Below, one piece after another: positions 1 through 12,149 of a stretch of 64,000 bases of DNA (the stretch's first letter is position 1; every line of letters starts with the position of its first letter). The stretch comes from Agroathelia rolfsii (Eukaryota > Basidiomycota > Agaricomycetes > Amylocorticiales > Amylocorticiaceae). The notes beneath the pieces were generated by a model. That model worked only from the letters and a program-made list of their open reading frames with translations, had not been told where the DNA came from and did no database searches. The stretch lies in the NCBI GenBank assembly GCA_018343915.1, contig JABRWF010000006.1:2232001-2296000 (forward strand), given 5' to 3'. Both the position numbers and the translations under genes were made by a program.

Positions 1-738
1 GACAGATTCAGGGTGGTACTGCATTGCCTCGAGCGTATACTTGCGGTGGCGTACGGCCATGATAACCCCAGAATCGTCAGAGATGGCAGAAATTTGTAAT
101 GTCGCAGGAAGTTTTTCTAAGCTTGCTGCGAGAGAGTGGTAACGCGTCGAGGAGATGAGCTGGGGTATATCGCGGAAGATGCCACGGTTGTCGTGTTTGA
201 CTTTAGACACTTTGCCGTGCATAATTTCACCCGCGTAGCTGAAAGAGTTATGATTATCATCATTGAAGACGGAATTTCTCCAATAAAAAGAAGTGGCTTA
301 TTACAAGGTCGTGGTAGGCAAAATATACGAGTTATTTTTTTTTTTTTTTTTAAAAAAAAAGGGATGAAAAATCAAGACAGAGATGGAGTTATAAATTTAC
401 CCTATGTCACCACCAAAGACATCAACTAGACACTCGAGGCCCATGCATACACCGAGGATGGGAACCTTTCCTGCAAAGAAGGCTATGGCATCACGAGAGA
501 TGCCTGAGTCTGTTTTTGGATGGCCGGGTCCTGGAGAGATAACGAGTTGCCGGATATTTAGATGACGCAAGGCGTGAGCAGGAATGGCATCGTTTCTGAT
601 GACGGTGACCTTGGCTCCCAGGAGAGAAAAGGACTGGTAGAGGTTCCAGGTGAAGGAGTCAAAGTTGTCGATCAAGAGGACGTCAATGGGCTGTGCGAGG
701 GCTGGCGGTAAAGTAAAGGTTGATGATGGGGCAGCCAT
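1..738 (-). CDS. TRP1: Anthranilate synthase component II / TRP1, 5' part (runs off left edge)
   Basis: Glutamine amidotransferase domain that supplies ammonia for anthranilate synthesis in the tryptophan pathway. Exon 1 is 738-401 and exon 2 is 238-1, joined across a 162-bp GT-AG intron (400-239) containing a long A/T homopolymer. The class-I triad is visible: nucleophile Cys98 in PILGVCMG, and His188 and Glu190 in YHPES. The oxyanion-type motif SPGPGHP lies near residues 68-74. Translation is open to the window edge. In basidiomycetes this domain is normally the N terminus of a trifunctional TRP1 (amidotransferase, indole-glycerol-phosphate synthase, phosphoribosylanthranilate isomerase); that the rest follows is inferred, since it lies outside the window. 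A two-domain TRP3-type protein is the alternative. It diverges from noxR. Confidence 0.88.
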
Positions 739-1671
739 GACGAAATGCTAGGAATGATGGACCCAGTACAAATGATCCTCGTAGCGATGATCGCAGTTGC
801 AGAAGGGCAGCAGAGAGTCGAGAGAGAGAGAGAGAGACCGAGAGAGATTGTTGCTCTAATAGCAGAAGGGATCTATAGAGATGACTCGGCGGATGATGAT
901 GATGGTTGCTACCGTGCGTGTTGTCACGTCACCGTCACAGCAGAATTGACTTATCCAAATTTAGGATTGTCACGTAACATCAATTCTCCAATTAGGCATG
1001 GCTCAATTACGGTCACGCCTGTCCGCGCATTCGGCGAATTCTCCGACCAAGTGCCTGTTACCTGGTGGTAACGCATGGCCGGAGCGATGCCGTATTGATG
1101 GTTACTACTTCCCCATTAGGCAAGTCTGATAGGGGCTTTCACCCACATATATGGATACTAGCGGAGGGCCATATAGGCAAGCAAAGACTGCCTGATGTGA
1201 TTTGGGGTCAGATTTCTTCCTCTTCTCTTCTTATTATTCTTCGTTCTTTCTTTTCTTATTCTCTTCCTCTTCGTCTTTGTTCTTTCAATCTCTCTCTCTT
1301 TCCTCCATCTTCATAGCGGCAGGCTCGCTTTCCCTTTCACTTGCCATCCTCTCTCGGTAAGTCCCACTGCTACTGCTGCTACTGCTTGGCTCGCTCTGCC
1401 GCAGCGCCTGGCAACTGGGAATTTCCACGTCGCTCATCGCTTACCAGATCGCATAAATACTTTGCTGGCTTTTTCTGTGAGCCGCTTGCCCATCCTTGCC
1501 ATCCAGCTCTCTGTTGCTAATAACCAACTGCTCAGCTGTGTTCCACTCCAGGTTCGTAACATTCTATTGTTGTCTAAGCGCATGTATTCATCTTCATCGG
1601 AAGCAGATTCCGCTACACATTTATAATTCTCTACACACACTCTCTCTTTATTGTCAAGACATACATACACA
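739..1671. promoter_or_regulatory. Divergent intergenic region between TRP1 and noxR with CT-rich leader
   Basis: About 930 bp separate the two divergent start codons. A (GA)n tract lies at about 820-845 on the TRP1 side. A strong pyrimidine tract at about 1203-1320 on the noxR side is typical of fungal promoters and 5' leaders. An AT-rich GCATAAATAC element sits at about 1450. No supported coding exon was seen here. Confidence 0.45.
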
Positions 1672-3987
1672 ATGAGTTTGAAACAAGAAATCGAGGTATT
1701 TATATTTTCGCCGTAGCGTGGCTCTGCTCTCTGATCCGTATAACCACCATCATAGACCTGGACAACTGCACTTGCTGCCTATGATGCCGAGGACTTTGAA
1801 AAGGCCTTGCAACTATTCTCCGCCATGGAGGAAGCCAGTAAAATCCACACCAATATGGGCCTCATCTATGCCACCATTGGCGAGCATGAGGCTGCTGTTG
1901 AACAGTTCAACGCTGCCACAGGGCTCGACAGATACTTGGCCGTTGCGTACGTATCGTCATCATCATGATCCATGACTTTCTCCGATCACCGCCTATTTCT
2001 CTGACTTGTGATACCATCGTCGTAACAGATATTTCCAGTGTGGTGTATCCAATTTCCTCCTCGGACGCTACGAAAACGCACATCAGGACTTTGAAGAGGC
2101 TCTCCTCTATCTGCGTTCCAATCAGGCGATGTAACTCGTTTCATGCTGGCTATATGCACCAACTAGTTATTCATGTTTCTTGATTTACAGCAACTATGAA
2201 CAGCTCGGGTTGAAATTCAAGCTCTTCTCGGCTGAAGTGTTATTCAACAAGGGCCTTTCGCTGATCTATATGGGCCGTGTTGATGAGGGTCTGCGTGACA
2301 TGGAAGATGCCAAGCGCGAAAAGGCCACGGACGACCACAACGTTATTGACGATGCTATTGCCGACCGTGGTGACGGGTACACTGTCTTTAGTATCGTGAG
2401 TCTCCGTCCATTGTTTTTTTTTCCCTTCTTTATTTAAATTCTTCTGACTCGTGCTGACACCATCTTCAGCCCGTCGGTGTGCTCTACCGCCCCTCGGAGA
2501 GCAAAGTGAAGAACATGCGTGCCAAGGATTATATGGGCAAGGCCAAGCTCATCGCCGCCTCGGATTCAGGCGATGCATTCACCGAATTCACTGGTGTCGC
2601 CCGCCTGCGCATGGGTGTCACCCCCTCTGGTGTGCTCATAGATCGCCCGTCGACTGACGATGGACCTGGTAGCGCTCTTCAGCGCAGCCTGACGGCTCCC
2701 TCACCTTCTACTGGTCCTCGTAAGAATACATTTCCCCCGCCATCTTAATTTAGGTTCTTATTTTTAACGCTACCCTCCTTTTTTTGCTCCAACCATGATT
2801 AGGTGCTGAGAGACCCAAGCCATCCCTTCAACGCGCCAAGACAACATTGACAGTCCCGTCCGATGCTCGTGAGAGAACTAATGGTCCCGCAGCACCTCCC
2901 GCAGCTCCCATGACTCGCAGCAACACTATGGGCAGCCGTCCGCCGCCAGCCGGTGGGATGCCCAGTGGTCCCGGTATGACGCGCGGCCTCAGCGTGCGCA
3001 AGCCAGTTCCAGGCCCGGCACCGCCTGCTCCTGCTCCAGGTGGTGGTCGTCAAGAGCCACCGGCGCCCTCGCCTCCTGCCAAAGGTAAATTAGCATCACT
3101 TTTTTTGCTTTGCCTATCTTTTGCGGAGCTTTCCCCCCCCCCCCCCCCCTCGAATCTCCCGAAAACATGTTTCGATCTCGGTTTCGACAACACATCAAAT
3201 GATGTGTTCTTGCCTCATGATATTTTGATGACTGATGATAACTGGTGTTGATTGATGATTGATGATACTAATCACGATGTGTTCTCTTCCTCTTCTCTCC
3301 AGCCGAGCCCAGTCGCCTCACGGAGTTCTACGAGGACTACATTGACAGCTACGCCACCGCCGACGAGCCCGTGCCCCCCTTGCCTCCTGCGGCGAACGCA
3401 CAGGACCGCGTCGGCGCCTGGGCGCGCGCGAACGCGAATCCGTCCCGTGCACCGCCACGCTCGGGTCCGCCCTCGGCATATGCAGCGTCCTCGTTTGGCG
3501 GTGGAGGATCGATGCGTCGTAAGGTGACGAGGCGCAATACGCAGAGGACAATGAGCCGGTACGGCGGCAACGGCGGTCGTGGTGGTGGTGATATGTACGA
3601 AGAGGAGGAAGAGGGGTATGCGAGTGGTGACTATGATGATGCGCCGTTTGAGCTGGTCAAGATCCGTGTCAAGGTTTGTGCCATCGTTGTCGTTTTTTTT
3701 TTAAAAAAAAGGATAGAAGATTGTTTTCTAACTCTTGTGTACAACAGCTCCACTACAAAGATGACGTGCGTGGTATGGCGCTTTCGCCTGAGACGCCGTT
3801 TGAAGAGTTCCTCGACAAGGTCTGCGCCAAGTTCGGCGCGACGACGCTTAACCTTAAGTTCAAGGACGAAGATGGTGGACAGGTCAGTCTCCGCGATGAG
3901 TCGGACTACGAGCTCGCCATCGAGACGGCACGCGAGGCGGCTAAAGGGAAGCCCGAGGGCAAGCTAGAGATTTGGTGCGCGATGTAA
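1672..3987 (+). CDS. noxR: NADPH oxidase regulator NoxR (p67phox-like)
   Basis: Cytosolic activator of fungal NADPH oxidases; in the family it binds Rac GTPase through N-terminal TPRs and other polarity factors through a C-terminal PB1 domain. Eight exons: 1672-1695, 1756-1946, 2029-2130, 2191-2395, 2470-2719, 2803-3084, 3303-3673, 3748-3987, giving 554 residues. The start MSLKQEIE and the TPR block (about residues 5-170, including YLAVAYFQCGVSNFLLGRYE and NYEQLGLKFKLFSAEVLFNK) match the NoxR pattern. The activation-like segment EGYTVF is represented by DGYTVFSIPVGVLYRP. The middle is Pro/Ala-rich and disordered. PB1 covers about residues 465-552 with the acidic OPCA-type stretch FKDEDGGQVSLRDESDYELA. 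Intron 6 (3085-3302) is long and holds a 17-base C run plus GATTGAT repeats. Confidence 0.95.
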
Positions 3988-4858
3988 ATTGCCGGAGAGA
4001 AAAAATTTGAGTGCAATATAAAGCACGGTGCACAGTACATGCACCGGTCTGCTTTTGAAGCGACGGATGTTTCGCGCGTCCGCCGTCCTCTATCTCTCTT
4101 TCCTTTCCGTCTTTCTTGCGTTCTATATATTCTCCGAGGGAGGTCGACGGTTTACGGTTCTTGCGCGCCCTTCCTTGAACTCTCGAGCAGGGCCGGCTCT
4201 CTATCAACCTCCTGGCCGCCTACTCACATCATCTCTGTCTTTCTCTTCTTCCGTCTCGCTTGTCTTTTGGGTCTTTGGTCGTCCTCGAAAACCCATATCT
4301 ATATCGTCACCGATCCTAACGCCTCCCAGCATCTCGGACAATACCTCACGTCGCAACGCTGCAAGTTATCATCATCTATCCATATTATCTATATATACTA
4401 TAGCCCTTACTCCGATCTTGTCCTATATTTCAAGCTCTCCCTCGTCTTGCATTCAATCTTTTTCTTTCTTTATCACCACATTTGTTATGCTCGATATTTA
4501 GAGTGTTCTGTGTAGTTGTAGTAGCCAATCTAAAGAAACACCAGCAATTTTTCTCGGTCCATGTTGTGAGTGAGGCTTGATGTATGTAGATTAACGGGCT
4601 TGGTTGCTTCGTTCGGGGGGAGCCGTAGACTGCTGTAGCCTTTGTGATAAAATCACCAACATGTCGTTCTTGGTATTATCTTCAATTACAATACAGCTGC
4701 CAAGTAGCTATATCATTCTCCTGCGATACTGTGGTCATTCTTCTTGCCTCCCCGGAGCCGAGCTGTTACTGATAGTAGGAGTGGTCATTCTGCGGCAACG
4801 ACGAGCCAGATGATATCTGAAATATTCGCATAAACCCCTGCTCTTTGACTTTGGAAAG
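3988..4858. other. Intergenic / noxR 3' region
   Basis: Pyrimidine-rich 3' sequence follows the noxR stop. Short open frames exist in two phases around 4030-4515 but show no start context, splice pattern or family match. I treat the stretch as 3' UTR and spacer between the noxR gene and a minus-strand coding trace. Confidence 0.5.
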
Positions 4859-5727
4859 TTATTCGTCGCCAGCCAAGTCGATGTTGCAAGAGTCGTAGTC
4901 AGCTCCACGATTGTCGGTGTGACCGGTAGCAGTGGCTAACAATCCGGCCTCCAAGTCCCTACTAGATTCACTATCGAGAGCGATACACGGATGAAGTTTC
5001 AAGCCAAGGATGGAGAAATAATATCCTTTGTTGGCATTGCCAACGAAATAGCTAATGTATGCTGTCCTCAAAGTAAGGAAAATCCAGAGGAAAAAGACAG
5101 TAGACGTGATGGCAAGAGGCGAGTACCCAGCTTCAGGTTGAAACTCCAATATATTATTATTACCACCAAGTAGCCACGTCGGGTTACCGCCGGTGAGTTA
5201 TGTTGAACTGACGGTAGTAATATCTATGGGTCGGAAAAAAAAAGTGTCAATATTTACAGAGGCGCTTGATGCTTGATTAAAACAACTCACTTGACGACGA
5301 CGACGATGGACTGGTAATTGCGCTCACCCATTTCTGTGGACCATAGATTGCTTGTACCGAAGCCAACAAAAAGGAGGCGAGGATGTTCAAGCATATGCGG
5401 ACCCAGGCTCCAAAGGATAGTTGTTTAACATAATTATTGACTTTGCTACTAACCATCCTGGTACCATCTTGAGTAACCAGTTTCCGGGATGAGAGACGGC
5501 CATGCAAGCTCCCATGAGATGTATGTGTTGCAGAGGTAAGATAAAACAAGGGACAACAGCGAATATTTGTCATTGGATACATAACCCAACACAGGCGCCA
5601 TGTATAAGCAGAGATATACATGGTTACACATGAACTAGATCTAGGCAATAATATCAATCGCCACAAATAGTATCGAAGGTCCAGTTTCAGATGGCGCACC
5701 ACCAAAGAAAGATTGAGACATGGACAT
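4859..5727 (-). pseudogene. Putative multi-pass membrane protein, possibly decayed
   Basis: Not recognised. Several hydrophobic, membrane-segment-like exons can be chained on the minus strand. 5727-5644 reads MSMSQSFFGGAPSETGPS followed by a hydrophobic stretch. 5634-5454 contains KYSLLSLVLSYLCNTYISWE. 5407-5328, joined to it by a convincing 46-bp intron (5453-5408, donor gttagt), contains ICLNILASFLLASVQAIYG. A last exon ending at 4859 contains AITSTVFFLWIFLTLRTAYI and an acidic tail. Two in-frame TAG codons (5643-5641 and 5637-5635) separate the first two pieces, and only a 30-bp intron would remove them, shorter than any other intron here. The junction near 5220-5145 is also unclear. Either the model is wrong or the gene is degenerate. 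Confidence 0.35.
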
Positions 5728-6067
5728 ATTGGGTGAGCAGCAATGTAGTGGATGATGAGCTAGATGTGTAGTACGGCGGAGTGGGAAAAAAAAAGTTTAG
5801 CTCAAGTCAAAGTGGTGTATGGTGTGGATGATTTTTGACCGGCTGAAGGTGAGAAACCTAAATAATAATTTGGCTAGTTATAGGGATTAGGAGGTGCTCA
5901 GGGGAGGGGAGGATGGCTTGGGAGACTGATCCAAGTAGGACTCCTAATGACTGCATAAGAGAACAAGACTTTCATCCGATCAATGACAAACAGCGCAGCA
6001 AGCTCAGTGGTCGGTGCATAGGCATGCGCAAATAAAAAGAGCAGTGTTGTGCCCAGTCGCCAACTAG

Positions 6068-6462
6068 TCATCGAAGCTTCAGAGCTTCAGGTGCAGGTAG
6101 TTCATGTGGACAATCGAGCAAGAGTCTGGAGGCCTGGCAGAGGAAGTGCTCGATTTCCAATACGTCTCCGCCCCCTCCTCCGATCTCGAGTGTAACATCC
6201 TTGAATGGCGTGATGATATTTAAACGCCGGAATATGGCGGAAGAGATGTGATGTTAGCAGAGTATATGCATATAAGCGGCGAATCAAATATTCCTCACCG
6301 ATCAGCTGCAGCTTCAAGTTGCGGTCCAGTGTCGACAGTACGAATATACCGCTCCTAGTACTCATATACCTAAATCATGACGGGTGACGCTACAGCACGG
6401 TCGACTGTCTTGGTGCCGATACTTGAATACAGCGAGAACTTGAGCGGCAGTTGCAATGTCAT
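6068..6462 (-). other. Unresolved coding trace
   Basis: From an ATG at 6462 the minus strand reads MTLQLPLKFSLYSS then IGTKTVDRAVASPVMI before a stop. A second open piece reads ERYIRTVDTGPQLEAAADR and ends at a possible donor (gtgagg, about 6281). A third piece begins near 6190 and stops at 6068 or 6079 depending on phase, ending in either HELPAPEALKLR or MNYLHLKL. The pieces look coding-like but the first junction would need a 27-51 bp intron. No family is recognised. It could be the remnant of a gene lying upstream of the membrane-protein trace. Confidence 0.2.
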
Positions 6463-7584
6463 CTTAGTGTTTAAGTTTAGCAAGTGTTTCGGTCACAAGA
6501 TCACATTGTTCAACGGTAACATGGCATTGGTGGGTCATAGACTGTTGAATTCACATAAACGGTTGCTCATCACCTTAATGGTGTCATGTGTAGAGGATAC
6601 ACTTTACAAAGGAATGGTATGGAATAGAAATAGAAGAAATAAATGATCCAAAAAAACGAGTGGTGATATAGTGGATTTCAAACGAGTGATTTTAGAAGAT
6701 GGTAGGATGCGTAATATCTTCACTTCGAGATGCAACGACAAGCAAGCCGACGGATGCGCTGAGTGGGCAGTGGGGTGCAAGCGAAGATAGTAAGGGAATG
6801 GATAGAGAGAGAGGGCGTAAACGGGGGAAGTAGATTATATAGTAGAAATACTTCGTGAATTACCGGCTAATAGAAAAGAAGGGAATGACAGGAAGGAAAA
6901 CGGTGAAGCCGCAATTATGAGTGGCAACACACACAGTCACGGTATCCTTATCCTTGTATTATCGTCGTTGGCAGTGAAGCTGCCCTCGATTTTGTTGCTA
7001 TCGCTTATGTCTAGCAAGAACTTGATACTCAGGCCTCAGGATGTATAAAACCTCACAGACCCAGCAGGATCTTCAAGGCACAGAATTTAGGGGAATGGTG
7101 CGGCCTTGGGCTGGCTCGGGCGGCCCGATTCGCTCTCGTTTTCCTAATTAATTATTAGCATATTGGAGTTATCATCACCCTCTTCTTTTTCCATCTTTCT
7201 AATGAATTCGTCTTCAACAACACATATAGGGCAGAATCGACGTCTTGTTTAATTGAACTTTTGAGGCACTGTAATGCTACCAGTGGTTTTTTTTTTCGTG
7301 ATAAATTGATAATTGACCTTAGGGGGTATTTAAAACTAGTATAGAGCACTCAAATCCGAATCACGTTGATGTAGAACGGTCAAACGCTCATCGTGACGAA
7401 ACCGAGTGCAACGACGAAACGGGGGCGGGGAATGATATTACAAAAGTGTATGTATTCCGGTTGGCACCACTCGATACCATGCCGCAGAGAAACAAAAAAT
7501 AATATGCGCAAATAAATGTTGAGATCCTAGTAAACTACCTATCTGGTCCCATGAAAAGACATAAAATTAAAGGGATTACAATCA
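6463..7584. other. Gene-free stretch
   Basis: No exon chain, RNA gene or repeat family was recognised on either strand. The sequence is moderately AT-rich with scattered homopolymers, for example a T run near 7287-7295. The right part is the 3' flank of the BRCT gene. Confidence 0.4.
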
Positions 7585-10500
7585 TCAGCGCATCATGAGC
7601 TGCTTCCTCCTCCGCGCTCGTTCCAGTGGTGGAAGGCTCTCGAACGGATCGTTTTTTCCGTCACCATCATTCGCCAGAGCTGAAGAGAGAAGTCACAGGT
7701 TAAATCAGGTCGAAACATGGAATGCATTCTGTCACTCACAAGAGGTCGACTCGAACGAGACGTCCACATCAGAGGCAACCGCATGCTCCTCCCCTGCTTC
7801 TGCACGAAGGGAGTCCAGATCGGAAATCTTGGACAATACACTTCGTCGTCGCTGAGAAAACCGACCAGGTGAATATTTCGTCTATTGTGGATGTACCACA
7901 CCTTCTTACCTTGGAGTTTGATGTGTCGACAAAATCCAAATCGATGATGAACTTTGACTCCTCTACCTTGGTTTGTTTTTCCACACATTCGACAACCCAT
8001 GCGATGCCAACAATGAGCGGCTTGGGGTCATGCAACAAGCTAAACATCTTCGATCAAAAACTATATCCTTTCGAGAGAAAAAAAAATTGAGGTAATTATC
8101 CTTACCGATATCGCGTCAAGGTGCTCGTCAACCCATTCTTGAAGACGATATGCGTACAGGTCTGCCCAGGTCGTCCAAGAATCCTGGCACCCAAATTCCG
8201 CAACATGTCCACGAACAGATTCCCCGCATCATCCCCATCGTCCGTCCGCACATCGACAAATATTGTGCAATCCTTAAGCACCTTGGCCACCTTCCTAGAC
8301 TCCTTCCCGCCTTTGTTACCGGTATTGCTATACCCATTCGCACGCCCTGGAGCACCGTTAGGTGATGCAGAATGAGTAGAAGACCGTAATCCTGTGCGCG
8401 TCGGTGCTGGGCCCGAGCGTAAGGCTGTAACAGTGTTTGTCTTCGGCGTCGGCGGTGTGGCGTTGGCAGTGATTATGGATTGCGAAAGCAGGTGAGAAGC
8501 CATGGACATGCGTCTCGAGTCCGGCTTTGCGCGCGGAATAGACGGTGGTGGCATGTCCCCTCCAGATGCAGAAAGTGGACTATCGGTTTCTCGGCCTTTA
8601 CCCTTGTCTTGACTAATACTAGGAGATGGCGTCTTGTTCGTCGGAGGGCCAAGAATGTCCTCCAACGTTATCGATATCTGTGGTAGTTGACTAGACGAAT
8701 CATCGTCATCTGGAAGGGAAGACGGCTCCTGCCTCATCGTGCTCTCCCCTCCCTTGACCGGACTCCCCTCAACCGTCTCCAATCCCGGATCTCTGCTCAC
8801 CCTCGTCCTTCCAAATCGGTTGGCAGCAGCACCACCGTTCATGAACATGCCCCCTCTCATCCTGCTACCAGAAGCACCAGACGCAGCCAGACCACCAAAC
8901 AGTGTTTTCTGCCGCTGACCGACTCTATGTGCCGCGGGTGTAGACGGAGGACCGACGCTGCTAAACCTCATCTGAGCAGCCCTACTTGGCCCGGGGATGG
9001 ATGGTCCAGCAGCAGCATCGCTACCAACCAATTTAGTCTTCAACATCACCGCGGCGCTCCGAGGTTTTTCAGACAGGGCCCGCCCCAAAGCACTCGTGTT
9101 ATGCTTCGGTTCTATCCGGCTCAGACTCGATGCTCGTTTATGACCAAGCGAAGGCCTGCCAGCACCAGCAGCGGGGGCACCGCCACCATTATTATCCGAG
9201 GACGGCAAAAGGCTATCCGACGATCTCTCCGGTGGGAGGTCGTTCAGCCGATCGAGCGTCTTATTCAGTATGGAGAGCTGCGCGCGTGGAGGTGGTGGAT
9301 CAGAGTGCGCCGTCGAGCGAAATGTAGGAGCGGCCGTCGTCGCGCGTGTAAAGTTCGGGCGTGCAGGAATAGACGACGGCTTCGTGGGTGAGCTTGATTT
9401 GGGGATGAACATACTCGCAGGTCTTTTCATAGGACTTGACTTGACTGGTGAAGACGAGCCGAAGGATGGCTTGGCTTTGGCCACACTTGATGTTGTGGGT
9501 GCCGCAAATGAAAACGTAAAGGCTGGTAATTTTGGCTTAGACGTTCCCTCCTGACTCGATGTAGTCTTCGTGCTGTCCTCCACTTCATTGGGCTGATCTT
9601 TGGCTTTACTCGAAGTGGCAACGGGGTCTGCGACCCCTTTACCCTTTCCATTTCGCATAGAAGCAGAGTATATGCTCTTTGTTGCGCGTGTCGAAGGTTC
9701 CCTTCTATGTATTGGCGGTCTGAGTCTGCCTTTGGGCTTCACTTTTTGAGGTGCAGGGCCGTTAGGCTGAACTGGGGCAGACTCTATATCAGCGGGACGC
9801 CGGGGAGGAATGCGTGATTCGGGGTTCATGTGCAACGTGGGTGATGTAGGCGGTTCCGGAACATCCGTAGAAGGTAGATCCACTATTTTTGAAGACGAAG
9901 CAATTGGTGGAGGAAGATCATTCGTAGTCATAGTTCTTGGCTGTATTACATCGGAACCGGACATTCCTTCCTCTTCCTCATCTTCATTGGGAGCAGCCAG
10001 GGCGAGTCGAGACTGGCACATATAAGTGTCAATTAACGTTGAATCTACTTACATATATGCTGACATACTGGGGGGATCTTCTTCGAGGGTCGAAGCGTAT
10101 TCTCATGACGAGCGCTCCCGGGTACTGCCAACGATTTGACGAACGGTGTGGGTGGTAGTGGTGTTAATGGTGATAAAGGCAGCTCAAACATATTGCGAAT
10201 GATTTTGCCAGGTGTCTTGTACGGGCCAGGGACACGAAAACCACTGGAAGGCTTCCGAAATGGCAATGATGAGGGTGATTTTGGAGGGTGAGAGACATGA
10301 GTTGTGTTGGCTATCGTGGATGAGCCTTGCTGTGATTCGTTTCCACCATTTTCACCATCGCCAACAGGAACATCTGTGGAGGGTCCTGGGCCATATACAC
10401 TCTCACCCACATCCACCGGACTATGCTCTTCCTTCGCCTCAGTTATGAGTGGTACACTCTGAAAACGGAATTGTTTCTTGCGCTTCGAGGGAGACGACTG

Positions 10501-10905
10501 CAGTGGCTCGGATAGATCAACGGTCCGTAGTTTGTTTGGCGAACTTCCCGGAGGTACGCTATAGGCACGCTTGAGTGGACTCGTCTTGGGTGTAGGTGTA
10601 CGTGATCTCGCTGGAGCATCATGCGATCGTTCTCGAGCTTCATCGAAACTACCGTCAACAGCACTAGTAGTATTGCTTGAGTCATTAGGCTGTCCCACTT
10701 CCTCTCTCGCATCTTCCTGCTTCCCAGCTGCATTCGCTTCTTCACCCTTATGCCTCTTCGCATCCCTCTCATGCCCACGTCCGTGCCCATCCTTGCGCAG
10801 CGGCACGGTGCGCCTGATCTCGTCGTCATCGAATGGCGAAGGTCGCTTGGCACCCTTTTTCGTGGGAGATAGAAGTATAGCATCATCGGATTGATCGTCT
10901 TCCAT
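7585..10905 (-). CDS. Large disordered protein with C-terminal BRCT domain (microcephalin-like)
   Basis: Five exons (10905-10069, 10012-8106, 8039-7910, 7851-7740, 7679-7585) give 1026 residues. About the first 850 residues are low-complexity, Ser/Pro-rich and basic, with many SP/TP sites and nuclear-signal-like runs such as SPSKRKKQFRF. The only folded-looking part is a BRCT domain at about residues 865-965: KVLKDCTIFVDVRTDD, then GARILGRPGQTCTHIVFKNG, then after the intron LIVGIAWVVECVEKQTKVEE. The 'THIVFKNG...VGIAWVVECV' pattern resembles the first BRCT of microcephalin-type DNA-damage proteins. A nuclear DNA-damage or checkpoint scaffold role is inferred from the domain alone. The first intron uses donor gtatgt at 10068, which keeps frame; the nearby gtaagt does not. 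Confidence 0.88.
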
Positions 10906-11289
10906 GGCAATGTTTTATAGCGTAGTTGAAGTGTGCAAGAATATTGGCGCGTTAATTGGATGAATTTGGCTGAAGTGTTGGTTTGTACGGTGGCGCGTTC
11001 AAAAGCTGTTGTATTTCGAGGTAATGAAGCACCAATTAATGTCTCCAAGTATAATGACACGGTCCCCAGATTTTGTCTAGAAGTTGTAGCCAGCGCAAGA
11101 GATGAGCATCACGAGGAGAACGCTAGCAGCTCGAAAGAGAAGTCGCGAACGGCCAGCGCGACTGTCGGATGCCTTGCCTCGATTGAATGGACTTAGCATG
11201 GGCGGCGGCGGCACACTTGCTTCCGGTAGTGGCCACACCGCGGCTACGCGTGACTACATGTGATCGTGACTGCAATGGTTCGTTCGACT

Positions 11290-11590
11290 CGAATTTGAAT
11301 CATGAATATAAAACGTGTGCTCGACTTGGATACAAATCTCTCAATAATCTAAGAAGTAAGCATGAAGCAGAGCACGAATAAAATAAAATAAAATAAGTAG
11401 AGAGGCAAAATGGAAAAAGAACTTGAAAGGGGAACGAAAGAGAGGGGGGGTGGGGGGAGACACGGATTCAAGTTGTCAGGGGACCATCCTTTGATATCGA
11501 ATGTTGCCCTGATAGAGATATATGCATTACAGAGGTAAGTGACTCTTTAAAATTATATAGGCGGTTAAGATTAAGATATAAATCGTTGGT
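11290..11590. repeat. Diverged direct repeat, copy A
   Basis: Its left end (GTGTGCTCGACTTGGATAC at about 11315, then CTCAATAATCTAAGAAG and AAGCATGA) matches copy B at 12168-12222 with scattered substitutions. Its right end (GAGGTAAGTGACTCT and AGGCGGTTAAGAT) matches 12318-12378 in the same order and orientation. The interior is purine-rich in both copies. Confidence 0.6.
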
Positions 11591-12149
11591 GCAGAAGGGA
11601 TATGTCCCAGTAATAAGCGCGCTGCCACTGCATAACCAGATTTCTCATCTCATCATTGAGGCTTATTAGAACGTCAAAGTATGGAAGTTGATCAAGTCCA
11701 CATAGTCAGTATCAATGGTCAGTATTATTCTTTTCCTAACCACCATTACTGGACTTATATACATGTATCGCGGGGTCTAATGATGGTATGACACTGATAG
11801 TGCCCAGGCAGGCGTAACATTAGCCTACCAGTGATCATAATAACATATCGACAAATCATGACAAGGTTCGACTTCTCCAAGTTCGTAAGGGGACATCCGT
11901 GTTCTTCGACACGGTTGTCCTTACAAAGTCAGTGCACATGACCATGGAATTCAAGATCCTAAGCGAGCCTAAATCTAGTGAATACAAAGGTTCTGTTTGT
12001 ATTTACTACATACGTGGCTACACGCAAACCAGTAAGGGGGGAGAATCATTGGTATGTCGACCCGCAAGTGAACCGTTGGGCCTCAGGTTTAAGAACCCCC
12101 ACGTATATTGATATACATCACTTCACAAAAAGGGAAAATATTGTAGATT

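Noticed and set aside
8687..9391. Plus-strand open frame of 234 codons
   Set aside because: Antisense of the large coding exon of the BRCT protein; Arg/Ser/His-rich with no splice partners.
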